A stretch of 59,845 bases of DNA, from contig NZ_PJJN01000029.1 of assembly GCF_002929825.1 (NCBI RefSeq), forward strand, positions 1-59,845, given 5' to 3'. The notes under the pieces were generated by a model. That model did not search any database. It had not been told where the DNA came from and saw nothing but the letters and a program-made list of their open reading frames with translations. The translations under genes were made by a program, and so were the position numbers. Source of the stretch: Cryobacterium sp. Y29 (GTDB taxonomy: Bacteria; Actinomycetota; Actinomycetes; Actinomycetales; Microbacteriaceae). This document shows, piece after piece, positions 38,899-48,144 of the stretch; the stretch's first letter is position 1; each line of letters begins with the position of its first letter.

Positions 38899-39860
38899 TG
38901 GCGAAAAGAACCGGCCTCGGCCGCGGTATCGGCGCACTCATCCCGGTGCAAGACGACACGTCTGCGCCCCGCCCGGTCGATGTATTTTTTCCGCGCAGTG
39001 CAACCGCTCTGACGGATGCCTCCCCCGAAGTTCCTTCCGACGTCCCGCTGATAGCGGGCGCCCGGTTGGCGCAGCTGAATCCTCACGACATTGTTCCCAA
39101 CCGGGCCCAGCCGCGAACTATTTTCGACGAGGATGACCTTGCTGAACTGGTGCACAGCATTCGCGAGGTCGGGGTACTCCAGCCAATCGTTGTGAGGCCA
39201 TTGGCTGATGAACCGGGCAAATATGAGCTTGTTATGGGTGAGCGTCGACTGCGCGCCACCAAGGAGGTCGGGCTCGACACCATTCCAGCTGTCGTTCGTG
39301 AAACCGCCGACGTCGACATGCTGCGCGACGCGTTGCTGGAGAATCTGCACCGCGCCCAGCTGAATCCGCTGGAAGAAGCGTCTGCATATCAGCAGTTGCT
39401 TGCCGACTTCGGCATTACTCAGGAGGAACTGGCAAAACGCATCGGTCGATCGCGTCCGCAGATCACCAACACCTTGCGTCTCTTGAAACTGCCGGAATCG
39501 GTGCAGGTGCGTGTCGCCGCTGGTGTTTTGTCTGCCGGTCACGCGCGAGCGATTCTGTCGGTGGGTGACCCGGCCGGCATGCTACGCCTCGCCGACAAGA
39601 TCGTCGAAGAAGACTTGTCCGTTCGCGCCGCTGAGGCCGCGGCAGTTGCGGTTCCCCGGGCAACAAAAGCGAAACCACTGCCGGGTCGACGCCAAGGGCA
39701 CCTTGACGAGATCGCAGAGCATCTTGGAGATCGCCTTGATACCCGCGTCAAGATCAATCTGGGGCTAAGGAAAGGCCAGATCACAGTCGATTTCGCGACC
39801 ATTGGTGATCTGAATCGCATTCTGACGGTTCTCGGCGAACCGGGTTTTAGCGCGAGCTGA
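38898..39860 (+). CDS. parB: Chromosome-partitioning protein ParB
   Basis: CTP-dependent DNA clamp that loads at parS and spreads. 320 residues. N-terminal CTPase domain with QPIVVRPL and the nucleotide-binding GERRLRAT motif; central helix-turn-helix (GITQEELAKRIGRSRPQITN) for parS; C-terminal dimerisation region (DTRVKINLGLRKGQITVDFA). A cluster of parS sites begins 22 bases after its stop. Confidence 0.96.
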   Translation: MAKRTGLGRGIGALIPVQDDTSAPRPVDVFFPRSATALTDASPEVPSDVPLIAGARLAQLNPHDIVPNRAQPRTIFDEDDLAELVHSIREVGVLQPIVVRPLADEPGKYELVMGERRLRATKEVGLDTIPAVVRETADVDMLRDALLENLHRAQLNPLEEASAYQQLLADFGITQEELAKRIGRSRPQITNTLRLLKLPESVQVRVAAGVLSAGHARAILSVGDPAGMLRLADKIVEEDLSVRAAEAAAVAVPRATKAKPLPGRRQGHLDEIAEHLGDRLDTRVKINLGLRKGQITVDFATIGDLNRILTVLGEPGFSAS

Positions 39861-39881
39861 CGAGAGGCTTCCTCGGCGTCA

Positions 39882-39897
39882 CGTTTCACGTGAAACG
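39882..39897. other. parS site
   Basis: CGTTTCACGTGAAACG contains the perfect GTTTCACGTGAAAC core; both outer bases differ from the consensus but remain palindromic. Confidence 0.85.
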
Positions 39898-40002
39898 GTG
39901 TACTGAGGTGGCTGCACATCGTTTTACCGGACTCCCGGCGCCGGTGGTCCTCCCGAAAGGTGCGCCTTGTGCTTGGGTGTGTTTTGGCACCGTGGATATT
40001 AG

Positions 40003-40054
40003 TTTGCCCTGTTTGCCCTGTTTGCCCTGTTTGCCCTGTTTGCCCTGTTTGCCC
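40003..40054. repeat. 9-base tandem repeat within the parS cluster
   Basis: The unit TTTGCCCTG is repeated five times exactly, plus a partial seven-base copy. It lies between parS sites, in noncoding DNA. Its pyrimidine/purine strand bias and iteron-like spacing are notable, but no function is known; it may simply be a variable-number repeat. Confidence 0.95.
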
Positions 40055-40073
40055 GTACGCGACGGGTTTGGCG

Positions 40074-40089
40074 TGTTTCACGTGAAACA
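40074..40089. other. parS site (perfect)
   Basis: TGTTTCACGTGAAACA, exact match to the consensus ParB-binding palindrome. Confidence 0.95.
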
Positions 40090-40116
40090 TGCTGATCGTG
40101 CTGGCCGGCACGACGG

Positions 40117-40132
40117 TGTTTCACGTGAAACA
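40117..40132. other. parS site (perfect)
   Basis: A second exact copy of TGTTTCACGTGAAACA, 43 bases from the previous one. Confidence 0.95.
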
Positions 40133-40152
40133 CGAGGATCGCTGTACGACAG

Positions 40153-40168
40153 TGTTTCACGTGAAACG
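40153..40168. other. parS site
   Basis: TGTTTCACGTGAAACG, one edge mismatch, 36 bases from the previous copy and 5 bases before the ddl stop. Confidence 0.9.
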
Positions 40169-40173
40169 GCACA

Positions 40174-41130
40174 CTACTGAGTGGCTAGGGCGTTTGCTGC
40201 CAGGGCCGAGTAGGTGGCACCGAGAGTACGGCGGTCGGCTTCGATGGCCTGCGGAACCAGGGATGTTTCGGTCAGGCCGGGGAGTACGTTGGCCTCGAGA
40301 AACCAGGGGGTGCCGGCGGCGTCGACAATGAGGTCGATTCGACTGAGGTGGCGCAGCCCCAGGAGAGTGTGGATGGCGACTGCGGCCGCGGCGACGGTCG
40401 CGGAGATAGCGTCAGCAAGGCGGGCGGGGGTGTAAAAGTCCGTCTCACCTGCGTTATAACGGGCCTCGAAGCTGTACACGCCGTCGAGGGGGACGATTTC
40501 CACGATTGGCAGAGCCACGGGGCCATCCCCGGTGTCGAGTACGGCGACCGTAACTTCGGTCCCGTCAATGTAGGCCTCGACCAGGGCGGTGTCGGCGTAG
40601 GTGTACGCGTCGACCATGGCACGGGGAAGGTCGGCGGGAGTGCGCACGATCGTGACGCCCTGAGATGACCCGCCCTGGGCTGGCTTGACGACGAGCGGCA
40701 GGCCGATGGCGCTCACCAGGTGCTCGAGCACGCTCGCGGCGCCGAGGTCACGAAAGGTTTCGGTCGATAGGGCAATCGCTGGGGGAGTAGCGAAACCAGC
40801 CCGCAAGACCAGCTCTTTAGCGATGGCTTTGTTCCAGGCGAGGGCTGCTGCGGGGCCGCGCGAGCCAAGAAAAGGAATTCCGGTGGTTTCCAGAAGGGAC
40901 AGGAGCGCGCCATCCTCTCCGGTGGCGCCGTGCAGGGTGGGCCAGATGAGGTCAGGAACCTGCTCTGCCAGCGTGCCCAGCAAGTTGGCGCCAGGGTCGA
41001 GCACGGTGACGGAATGGCCTTCGTCGGTGAGGGCATCCGCTATACGCCGGCCAGAACGCAGCGATACGTCACGCTCGTGGGAGATGCCACCGGCCAGCAC
41101 AATGATTTTAAGTGCGGAGAATTCGCTCAT
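40174..41130 (-). CDS. ddl: D-alanine-D-alanine ligase family ATP-grasp enzyme
   Basis: Joins two D-alanines for the peptidoglycan stem peptide. 318 residues: N-terminal GGISHERDVSLRSGRRIADAL, HGATGEDGALLSLLETTGIP, the ATP-grasp glycine loop VVKPAQGGSSQGVTIV, and the Mg-binding end FLEANVLPGLTETSLVP with E and N. Shorter than classical Ddl (about 350-370). It is convergent with parB across the parS cluster, which is the usual context for this ligase in Microbacteriaceae. A second main ddl may exist elsewhere, so the D-Ala-D-Ala assignment is likely but not certain. Confidence 0.85.
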   Translation of the reverse strand: MSEFSALKIIVLAGGISHERDVSLRSGRRIADALTDEGHSVTVLDPGANLLGTLAEQVPDLIWPTLHGATGEDGALLSLLETTGIPFLGSRGPAAALAWNKAIAKELVLRAGFATPPAIALSTETFRDLGAASVLEHLVSAIGLPLVVKPAQGGSSQGVTIVRTPADLPRAMVDAYTYADTALVEAYIDGTEVTVAVLDTGDGPVALPIVEIVPLDGVYSFEARYNAGETDFYTPARLADAISATVAAAAVAIHTLLGLRHLSRIDLIVDAAGTPWFLEANVLPGLTETSLVPQAIEADRRTLGATYSALAANALATQ

Positions 41131-41172
41131 GATCAGGTTTTTTCCTAGCTGGGTGTGGGTGGTAAAGCGAAT

Positions 41173-42537
41173 TTAGGAGATATTTGCTGGCGGGCCGCCG
41201 AAACGCGGATTCTGGGTCCCCGGCCGATCTGGGGCAGCGCCGAGTGATCCTGTGCCCGCGAAGGTATCGAGTAGGTCGAGTTCGCCGCGAATAACAGTAG
41301 CCAGACGGCGTATGCCAAGTCGGATGTTGTCGGGGGTGGGATAGCAGAACGCGAGACGTAAGTTCTGGCGTCCATCACCGTCGGCGTAGAACGCGGTCCC
41401 GGGAGTGTATGCGACAAGTTCTCTGACCGCACGAGGAAGCATGGCTTTGGAATCGAGTTGTTCGGGCAGGGTCACCCACACGTAGAAACCACCGGTTGGA
41501 TTGGTCCAGCTCAGGTCGGGGAGATATTCATCCAGGGCAGCCAGCATGGCATTCTTGCGTTCGTGGTACACACCACGAAACGTGTTGATTTGCGCTTTCC
41601 AGTCGGCCGTAGAGAGGTATTCCGAGATGACCATCTGGGTGAAGGCGCTGGGAGAAAGCACGGCCGCCTCGTTGGCGAGCACGAGTTTCTCGCGGATCGC
41701 GTGCGGGGCGAGTGCCCAGCCCACCCGAAAGCCGGGGGCGAGTGTCTTGGAAAAGGTGCCCAGGTAGACGACGCCGTCGCGCTCGAGCGAGCGGATGGCA
41801 TCTGGCGCAGGCTGGTCGAAATAGAGCAGCCCGTATGGGTTGTCCTCGAGCACCAAGATGTTGTTCGAGCGGCAGATCTGTAGAATTTCCAGGCGTCGTG
41901 CCCAACTGAGCGTCACGCCCGCCGGATTGTGAAAGCTGGGAATGGTATACAGAAACTTGATGGTGCGTCCGGCTGCCTTGAGGGCCGCAATGTGCTCGAT
42001 CAGCGCGGCGGGGATCAGGCCGTTCTCGTCCATCGGCACGTGGTCGATCTCGGCTTGATACGACTTGAAGATCACCATGGCGGTGACGTAGCTGGGGCCT
42101 TCGGAGATGACGACATCGCCGGGGTTCAGGAACAATTTGCTCACCAATTCCAGGGCGTGCTGGGAGCCGGTCGTGACGACCACGTCGTCGGCGTTGGCCT
42201 TGATGCCTTCGAGTGCCATGACGTCGAGAATTTGCTCTCGTAGCAAGGGAACTCCCTGACCAGAGCCATATTGCAGGGCGGTGGCACCCTTCTCCCGCAT
42301 GACCCGGTCCATGGCGTTGATGACGAGGTCCTGTGGCAGGGCGGCGACGTACGGCATGCCGCCGGCGAGTGAGACCACCTCGGGGCGGGAAGCCACGGCA
42401 AAGAGTGCACGCACTTCGGATGCCTTGAGCCCGGCGGCTCGGTCGGCGTAGTGGTGGTACCACGGGTCGAGGTTATTGCCGCCCTGCGCAGTACTTGTCT
42501 GCACAGGGCCGGCCTGAGGGGAACCCTGAATTGTCAC
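41173..42537 (-). CDS. PLP-dependent aminotransferase, class I/II
   Basis: 454 residues of fold-type I aminotransferase, nearest to the 2-aminoadipate/aromatic aminotransferase group related to the C-terminal domain of MocR regulators. Visible motifs: SLAGGMPYVAALP near the start, LQYGSGQGVPLLREQI, DNPYGLLYF, and the PLP lysine in GTFSKTLAPGFRVGW. No N-terminal GntR domain is present. The C terminus has a Pro/Gly-rich tail beyond the fold. The substrate is unknown. Genes of this type commonly stand between ddl and trxA in this group. Confidence 0.85.
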   Translation of the reverse strand: MTIQGSPQAGPVQTSTAQGGNNLDPWYHHYADRAAGLKASEVRALFAVASRPEVVSLAGGMPYVAALPQDLVINAMDRVMREKGATALQYGSGQGVPLLREQILDVMALEGIKANADDVVVTTGSQHALELVSKLFLNPGDVVISEGPSYVTAMVIFKSYQAEIDHVPMDENGLIPAALIEHIAALKAAGRTIKFLYTIPSFHNPAGVTLSWARRLEILQICRSNNILVLEDNPYGLLYFDQPAPDAIRSLERDGVVYLGTFSKTLAPGFRVGWALAPHAIREKLVLANEAAVLSPSAFTQMVISEYLSTADWKAQINTFRGVYHERKNAMLAALDEYLPDLSWTNPTGGFYVWVTLPEQLDSKAMLPRAVRELVAYTPGTAFYADGDGRQNLRLAFCYPTPDNIRLGIRRLATVIRGELDLLDTFAGTGSLGAAPDRPGTQNPRFGGPPANIS

Positions 42538-42587
42538 GTCACATCCGTTCTACTGTGTTCTTTATCGTATGGGGTGGTGCCGGGCAG

Positions 42588-42619
42588 GAAAAAACCCGCC
42601 CGGTCGATGCCGGACGGGT
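42588..42619 (-). terminator. Terminator of trxA
   Basis: On the minus strand ACCCGTCCGG and CCGGGCGGGT pair (one mismatch) and are followed by TTTTTTCC. It lies 20 bases after the trxA stop. Confidence 0.75.
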
Positions 42620-42639
42620 CTAATCGTGGGGAGACTGGT

Positions 42640-42963
42640 TTAGACGAGGAAGTCGGCCAGGTCCTTCTCGAGCTGCGGCTTCGGCTTGGCGCCGATGACG
42701 GTCTTGACGACCTCACCCTTCTGGAAGACCTTCATCGCGGGGATGGAGGTGATCTGGTACTTCGCGGCCAAGGCGGGGTGCTCGTCGACATTGAGTTTGA
42801 CGATGTCGAGCTTGTCGGCGTTCTCGGTGGCAATCTGGTCGAGGATCGGGCTGACGGCGCGGCAAGGGCCACACCACTCGGCCCAGAAATCCACCAGAAC
42901 GGTCTTCTCGTTGTTGATGACTTCTTGCTCGAAGTTGGCTTCGGTAACGGATCGTGCGGACAT
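42640..42963 (-). CDS. trxA: Thioredoxin
   Basis: Small cytoplasmic disulfide reductase, 107 residues. The redox-active site is WAEWCGPCRAV with C31 and C34, and the cis-proline is in TSIPAMKVF. It lies directly after trxB on the same strand (10-base gap), forming a reductase-thioredoxin operon. Confidence 0.97.
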   Translation of the reverse strand: MSARSVTEANFEQEVINNEKTVLVDFWAEWCGPCRAVSPILDQIATENADKLDIVKLNVDEHPALAAKYQITSIPAMKVFQKGEVVKTVIGAKPKPQLEKDLADFLV

Positions 42964-42973
42964 GTAATACTCC

Positions 42974-43945
42974 TTAGATAACTGATGCGAGTTCGGTGTC
43001 GCCGGCTTGGGCCAGCAAGGCAGGGGGAAGGGTGCTGAGGTAATGCTCTGCGTCGAGAGCGGCCGCGCAGCCGGAGCCAGCCGCAGTGATCGCCTGACGG
43101 TAGCTGGAGTCGATCACGTCGCCAGCCGCAAACACGCCGGCCTGGCTGGTGAGCGAGGATCGGCCCGCGACGGCGATGGTGCCTTCTGGCGTGAGATCGA
43201 GCTGCTTGTGCACGAGGTGCGTGCGTGGATCGTTGCCGATCGCCACGAACACGCCACCAACAGGCAGGCTGGTCTCGGTTCCAGAAACCGTGTCGCGCAG
43301 GGTGAGACCGTCGACAGCGTCGGTGCCGGTGATGCCGACGACCTCGGAGTTCCAGGTGAATTCGATCTTGTCGTTTGCGAAGGCACGTTCCTGCATGATC
43401 TTCGACGCACGCAATTCACCCTTGCGGTGGATGACGTGCACCTTGGAGGCGAACCGGGTGAGGAACGTGGCTTCTTCCATGGCGGAGTCGCCACCGCCGA
43501 TCACGGCGATTTCTTTGCCCTTGAAGAAGAAACCGTCACAGGTGGCGCACCAGGAGACGCCGCGGCCGGAGAGACGTTCTTCATCACTGAGGCCCAGCTT
43601 GCGGTAAGCGGAACCGGTAGCAAAAATGACCGTGAGCGCCTGCTCAACGTCACCGTTGCCGAGGGTGACCGTCTTGATCGGTCCCGACAGGTCAACAGAT
43701 TCGACGTCGTCGTAGAGGACCTCGGTGCCGAAGCGTTCCGCCTGCTCCTGCATTTTGGTCATCAGGTCGGGTCCCTGTACGCCTTCCGGGAAGCCGGGAA
43801 AGTTCTCGACGTCGGTCGTGTTCATCAATTCACCGCCGGCCTCCACCGAACTGGCAATCAGAAGCGGTTTGAGGTTGGCCCTGGCGGCGTAAATCGCCGC
43901 CGTGTAGCCGGCCGGTCCGGAACCGATGATGATGATCTGACGCAC
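42974..43945 (-). CDS. trxB: Thioredoxin-disulfide reductase
   Basis: FAD/NADPH enzyme that reduces thioredoxin. 323 residues. I choose GTG 43945 (VRQIIIIGSGPAGYTAAI), since AAGGAG lies 7 bases upstream. FAD site GSGPAGYTAAIYAARAN, redox cysteines C133/C136 in SWCATCDGFFF, NADPH site AVIGGGDSAMEEA, and the C-terminal FAD motif GVFAAGDVID are all present. Confidence 0.96.
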   Translation of the reverse strand: MRQIIIIGSGPAGYTAAIYAARANLKPLLIASSVEAGGELMNTTDVENFPGFPEGVQGPDLMTKMQEQAERFGTEVLYDDVESVDLSGPIKTVTLGNGDVEQALTVIFATGSAYRKLGLSDEERLSGRGVSWCATCDGFFFKGKEIAVIGGGDSAMEEATFLTRFASKVHVIHRKGELRASKIMQERAFANDKIEFTWNSEVVGITGTDAVDGLTLRDTVSGTETSLPVGGVFVAIGNDPRTHLVHKQLDLTPEGTIAVAGRSSLTSQAGVFAAGDVIDSSYRQAITAAGSGCAAALDAEHYLSTLPPALLAQAGDTELASVI

Positions 43946-44128
43946 GCGCACGCTCCTTGCAGTAATGGGCAAGACGGGCAATATCCCGCCTCACGCTTCG
44001 ATACAACACATCCTAATCGGCTGCTATTCCATGGCCTCCCAGCTTGGAGGCGCTGCACCGGCACGGGTTAGGGAAAACCGGGTGCAGCCTTCACCTCGGC
44101 GCTGCGGCGACTGCGGCCATCGTGGTAC

Positions 44129-45754
44129 CTAGCGGCGCAACCGTTCACGCAAGGGCGTCAGGAACGCTGTGAGCTCGTCGCTGCGCATGAGCAGCAGCAG
44201 GCCGAAGTAGCTCGCGGCCATGACCATACCGATGAGAACCATGGAGACCATGGCCGTAAGCCGTGAGGACACTGCGAAGCCATTCTCAACACTGCCCCCC
44301 AGGATCACCATGAGGGTCAGACCCGCAGCCAGGGGAATGATGACGGCGACCAGGTATTTCACTAGGCTGCGCAGAATACGGTGCCCGTCGATACCGTGCA
44401 TTCGACGGCGCAGAAGCAGCACGGCCAGAATGGCCTGCAGTGTGCCGGTCACAGTGATCGAACCGGCGATGCCCACAGCAATCCAGTCTGTCGGCAGCCA
44501 CGCGCATGCCACCACGGCGCAGACGAGCAAAACGACCTGGAACAGGGTGAAAAAAAACGGTGTCCGTGTGTCGCCGAGGGCGTAAAAGGTTCGTTGTACA
44601 ACGAACAATACGCAGAACGGGACGAGCCCCAGAATAAACGCAATGATGACGTTGCCGATGGATTGAACCTGGTCGAATGGTGTCACGAAAACGGCAGCGA
44701 AAGGATAGGCGCAGACCGCAATAATGGCCGCAGCGAGCACGATCACCAGCGACGTTCCCCGAATCGCGCTCGAGGCATCCGTTTTCACCAGAGTCCAATT
44801 ACCGAGTGAGGCATGTTCGCTCATCCGGGTGAAGTACGCCGTCGCGACCGACACTGTGATCACTGAGTGCGGCAGCATGAAGATCAGCCAGGCGGTGGCA
44901 AGAACGGCAACGGATGCTTTACCGTGTGCCAGCGTCACGACTTGCGTTTCGACGATGCCCGCGAAAGTGGTGAGCAGCAGCATGCCGAAGGTCCAGCTCG
45001 CCATTTTTCCTGCGGCCCCGAGACCGACGCCGCGAAAGTGGAAGTCCGGGCGAAAGCGCAAACCGATGCGGTGCCAGAAATAGAACAGCACGACGGCTTG
45101 GGTAATCACGCCGAGGGTGGCACTGCCTCCCAGCACAGCGACCATGGCCGATGTGATCTCGGTAGCCGAACGATCACCGAATGGGTCGGGGCGAAACAGC
45201 GTCGCGAAAACGACCAGGCCGGCGATGGCTACGAGGTTGTTGAGTACCGGCACCCACGTGAATGGTCCGAAGGATTTGCGAGCATTGAGGACTTCGCCCA
45301 GCAGCGTGTAGAGGCCATAGAAGAACATTTGCGGAAGGCACCAGTAGGCGAATGCCACGGCCAGCGCCTTCTCGTTCTGTGGCAGGTTCAAGCCGATGAA
45401 CCCGGTGATGATGGGAGCCAACAGGGTAGCCGCGAGGGTCGCCGCAGACAGCACGACCAGAGCCAGCGTGAGCAGTTTGTTGATATAGGCCGTGCCGCCG
45501 TCGGCGTGCAGGCTGGCACGAACAATTTGCGGAACCAGAACGGCCGTCAGGATTCCGCCGGCCACGATCACATAGATCGTATTCGGCAGCTGATTGGCGA
45601 TCGCGAAAGTATCGGCAGCGGCTCCGAACTGGCCGATTATGGCGGCGAGCACGATGACCTTGACGAAGCCGAGAATGCGCGACACGATCGTGCCAGAGGC
45701 CAGGAACGCGCTCGCTCGACCGATTCCACCGGTGCCGGTCACGGTATTAGACAT
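44129..45754 (-). CDS. murJ: Lipid II flippase MurJ (MviN family)
   Basis: Moves lipid II across the membrane. 541 residues from ATG 45754 (MSNTVTGTGGIGRASAFLAS), overlapping the DUF6049 stop by 8 bases. It has about 14 membrane helices and the N-terminal signature FLASGTIVSRILGFVKVIVL. Conserved charged residues of the central cavity are in the first helices (SRILGFVK). It lacks the long C-terminal pseudokinase extension of mycobacterial MviN. The link with FhaA upstream in the window is functional, not positional. Confidence 0.94.
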   Translation of the reverse strand: MSNTVTGTGGIGRASAFLASGTIVSRILGFVKVIVLAAIIGQFGAAADTFAIANQLPNTIYVIVAGGILTAVLVPQIVRASLHADGGTAYINKLLTLALVVLSAATLAATLLAPIITGFIGLNLPQNEKALAVAFAYWCLPQMFFYGLYTLLGEVLNARKSFGPFTWVPVLNNLVAIAGLVVFATLFRPDPFGDRSATEITSAMVAVLGGSATLGVITQAVVLFYFWHRIGLRFRPDFHFRGVGLGAAGKMASWTFGMLLLTTFAGIVETQVVTLAHGKASVAVLATAWLIFMLPHSVITVSVATAYFTRMSEHASLGNWTLVKTDASSAIRGTSLVIVLAAAIIAVCAYPFAAVFVTPFDQVQSIGNVIIAFILGLVPFCVLFVVQRTFYALGDTRTPFFFTLFQVVLLVCAVVACAWLPTDWIAVGIAGSITVTGTLQAILAVLLLRRRMHGIDGHRILRSLVKYLVAVIIPLAAGLTLMVILGGSVENGFAVSSRLTAMVSMVLIGMVMAASYFGLLLLMRSDELTAFLTPLRERLRR

Positions 45755-48065
45755 CGGACTTTGCCTCCGGCAACACCTTGTCGCCTGCAGTAGCTGATTC
45801 CGCACCGGCGCGTTCCCGGCGCCGGCGCACGATGTTACGCCAGATGCCGAAACCAAAGAAGCCGACCACGAGGATCGCGAAAATGCTGGCGCCGACTCCT
45901 TCCCAGTCGGCGCGCACGCTGACATCGATGGGGGCCGGCTGGCCCAGCGGAGTGCCGTTCAGGGTGAATAAAGTGACTCGCAAGACGACGTCGCCATTAC
46001 CGACGGCAGCGCTGACCGGCACGGAAACCGCCTGTGCGGAGTTGGGCTGAATAATGGTCTCGAGAGTGTCACCGACAACGAGTCGACCGTTGGAGGGCAC
46101 AATCTCGGCACGCACGGTGACGGCTTGGTCTAAAGCGTTATTGAGCGTGATGCGGAGGTCGACCTTGCTGCCGACCACAATAATCGGTCCACGGGTGGTG
46201 ACGGTCACGGCGTGAATCAGGTCGAAGGAGGCAGCCAGGCTCGCCTGGACCTGCATATCCCAGGCCGCTGCCTGCGAAGCCCAGGTCGTGTCCAGAAGGG
46301 CCAACACATTCAGTCGTGCCGGCGCGGTGAACGCAATAGGGTCGGCCAAAATGGTGGCGAATTCAGCGATCGCCCCCTCACGCTGCAACAGGGATCGGGC
46401 GAGCGTGACCCGGCTGCTGTCAATGGCCTGGTCGTGAAACGTCACCGTGGTGGCCGGGGCGGAGTTCACGGCTGACTGCAGCGGAGCCGCGTTCGACCAA
46501 GCCGTAGAATCGAGCGCCGCGAGGGTCTGCGCGATCCGGGTGGCACTCGCCGGGCTGCTGCGATCGAAAGTGACCAACATCGTGCGTGCCGCGTTGGGGT
46601 TCTCCGCAGACACGATCGCCAAGAGCGAAGCCGCTTCGGCGACGTTGACCCGCCACTCGTCCTCGGTCGTTGCCTCGGCGGCGGCACGGACGGCGGTCGA
46701 GAGCACGGAGTCACTGACGAGGGCCAGCCCGCCCGGAAGAGTGAATGCGGCATTAGGGGTGAAGACGTCGGATTGTTCGACGTTGCCGCTGGAGAGGATG
46801 GTCGTGGTTTGGCCGCTCGCGGCAAACACGCCGAGGTCGGTGCGCGCAACGTGCCCGGCGACCGGCCACCCGATCGCGGTGCTCGTGTAATCCCACGCCA
46901 ACAGGTCACTGGTCGAGGGGATGACCGTTGCACCGGGTTCCAGCGTGGGAGTCGGGGTGGGCGTTGGGGAGGGGGCAGTTGTGGCCCTGGTCCGGGACGT
47001 GATGCTGGGCACATCGGTCGGTCTAATCGTGGGTTCAAGGATTGGTGTGGCCGGGGGCACGACAAACAGACTGGCGTCAATCGCCGACAGGAAAGACGTT
47101 GGCGCGAGCAGCGTCGTGGCTCCGGCCTGCGCTTGCAACGCGATGTCAGCATCCGCGTAGCCGAGGGGAAAGATCTCATTGCTCGCCCCGGCCAGGCGAT
47201 CGAGCCAGGCCACGGCCGAGGCCGGAGCTGCGGTGCCGAGCACCCGAATCGAGGCGATGATCTGCGGATCAAGGGCGATCGTTGCCGTGGGGGTATCTAT
47301 GGCGGCATCCAGTTGGCGAGAGAGCAGACCGACCGAGCTTGTGTACGCTTCGAGCGCCTTCGTCGTGATCAGGCCGGTCGCGCTCTCCGGGGTCGTGATC
47401 GGCAAGATGGAAGCCAGCTCGACCGGGGTGATGGCGCTGCCCTGCGACCAGACAAATGTGCCGCGGCCCTGCGCCTGAATCGCGTCATCCACACTGAGGG
47501 TCGCGGCGAGCCCACGGGATCCCCATGCGTTTCGGTCGGTCAATCCAACGGCCTCGGCCGGAACCGTGATGCTGAGGTTCGTGCTGGTACGAGCCGGAAT
47601 AACTTCCGTCGTCGGCACGCCCACCAGCTGGTCGCCGGAGTTTGTGTCCTCATCGGGCCGCAGCCAGCTATCGAGCGCAGCTCGTGTGGTGAGCGCGAGT
47701 TGCGCGAGGTACACATCGATGCGGCCGGTCGGAATGTCAGCGTCCGTGTTGTTGTGCACGGTCACCGTCAGAATCAAATCCTGGCCAGGCGATAATTGCG
47801 TTGAATTGGTCGGAGATACGGTGACGCTGATGGTGTTTTCGAGGGTTGCGGCGCTCATGACCGTGCTGTTCTCCGTGTTGGCCCCGGCCAATGGGAAAGA
47901 AAATATTGGTGCCAAAATCAGTGAAGCCAAGGTGAGCAATCCGGCCAGAAACGCCATGATCGGACGCAATCCCCGATGACCTGACCCGCGTCCGGCCGGG
48001 CGCACGGCAGCGCACGCGGCAACCGGGAGCGCGGGCCGATGCGCGGGATCTGACTCGGCCACCAT
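45747..48065 (-). CDS. DUF6049 secreted/membrane-anchored protein
   Basis: A 772-residue protein of unknown function that accompanies murJ in actinobacteria. An N-terminal signal or anchor (IMAFLAGLLTLASLILAPIF) lies at about 36-55, preceded by an unusually long Arg/Ala/Pro-rich cytoplasmic segment, so translation may start later. A large extracytoplasmic part follows, with beta-sandwich-like sequence (PGQDLILTVTVHNNTDADIP), a Pro/Thr-rich stretch, and a membrane helix near the C terminus (GASIFAILVVGFFGFGIWRN), then a basic tail. The position upstream of murJ suggests a role in wall precursor export; this is inference. Confidence 0.85.
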   Translation of the reverse strand: MVAESDPAHRPALPVAACAAVRPAGRGSGHRGLRPIMAFLAGLLTLASLILAPIFSFPLAGANTENSTVMSAATLENTISVTVSPTNSTQLSPGQDLILTVTVHNNTDADIPTGRIDVYLAQLALTTRAALDSWLRPDEDTNSGDQLVGVPTTEVIPARTSTNLSITVPAEAVGLTDRNAWGSRGLAATLSVDDAIQAQGRGTFVWSQGSAITPVELASILPITTPESATGLITTKALEAYTSSVGLLSRQLDAAIDTPTATIALDPQIIASIRVLGTAAPASAVAWLDRLAGASNEIFPLGYADADIALQAQAGATTLLAPTSFLSAIDASLFVVPPATPILEPTIRPTDVPSITSRTRATTAPSPTPTPTPTLEPGATVIPSTSDLLAWDYTSTAIGWPVAGHVARTDLGVFAASGQTTTILSSGNVEQSDVFTPNAAFTLPGGLALVSDSVLSTAVRAAAEATTEDEWRVNVAEAASLLAIVSAENPNAARTMLVTFDRSSPASATRIAQTLAALDSTAWSNAAPLQSAVNSAPATTVTFHDQAIDSSRVTLARSLLQREGAIAEFATILADPIAFTAPARLNVLALLDTTWASQAAAWDMQVQASLAASFDLIHAVTVTTRGPIIVVGSKVDLRITLNNALDQAVTVRAEIVPSNGRLVVGDTLETIIQPNSAQAVSVPVSAAVGNGDVVLRVTLFTLNGTPLGQPAPIDVSVRADWEGVGASIFAILVVGFFGFGIWRNIVRRRRERAGAESATAGDKVLPEAKSDV

Positions 48066-48144
48066 AAGGGGATTCTACGGCGTACGGGCCTAGAGCCGCC
48101 TGCACCGCGACTGCGCGCCTCAGGATGCCAACTAATATGGGCTT

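Noticed and set aside
39961..40060. TTTGCCCTG array as a CRISPR
   Set aside because: The units are contiguous, nine bases long and have no spacers; no cas genes are nearby.
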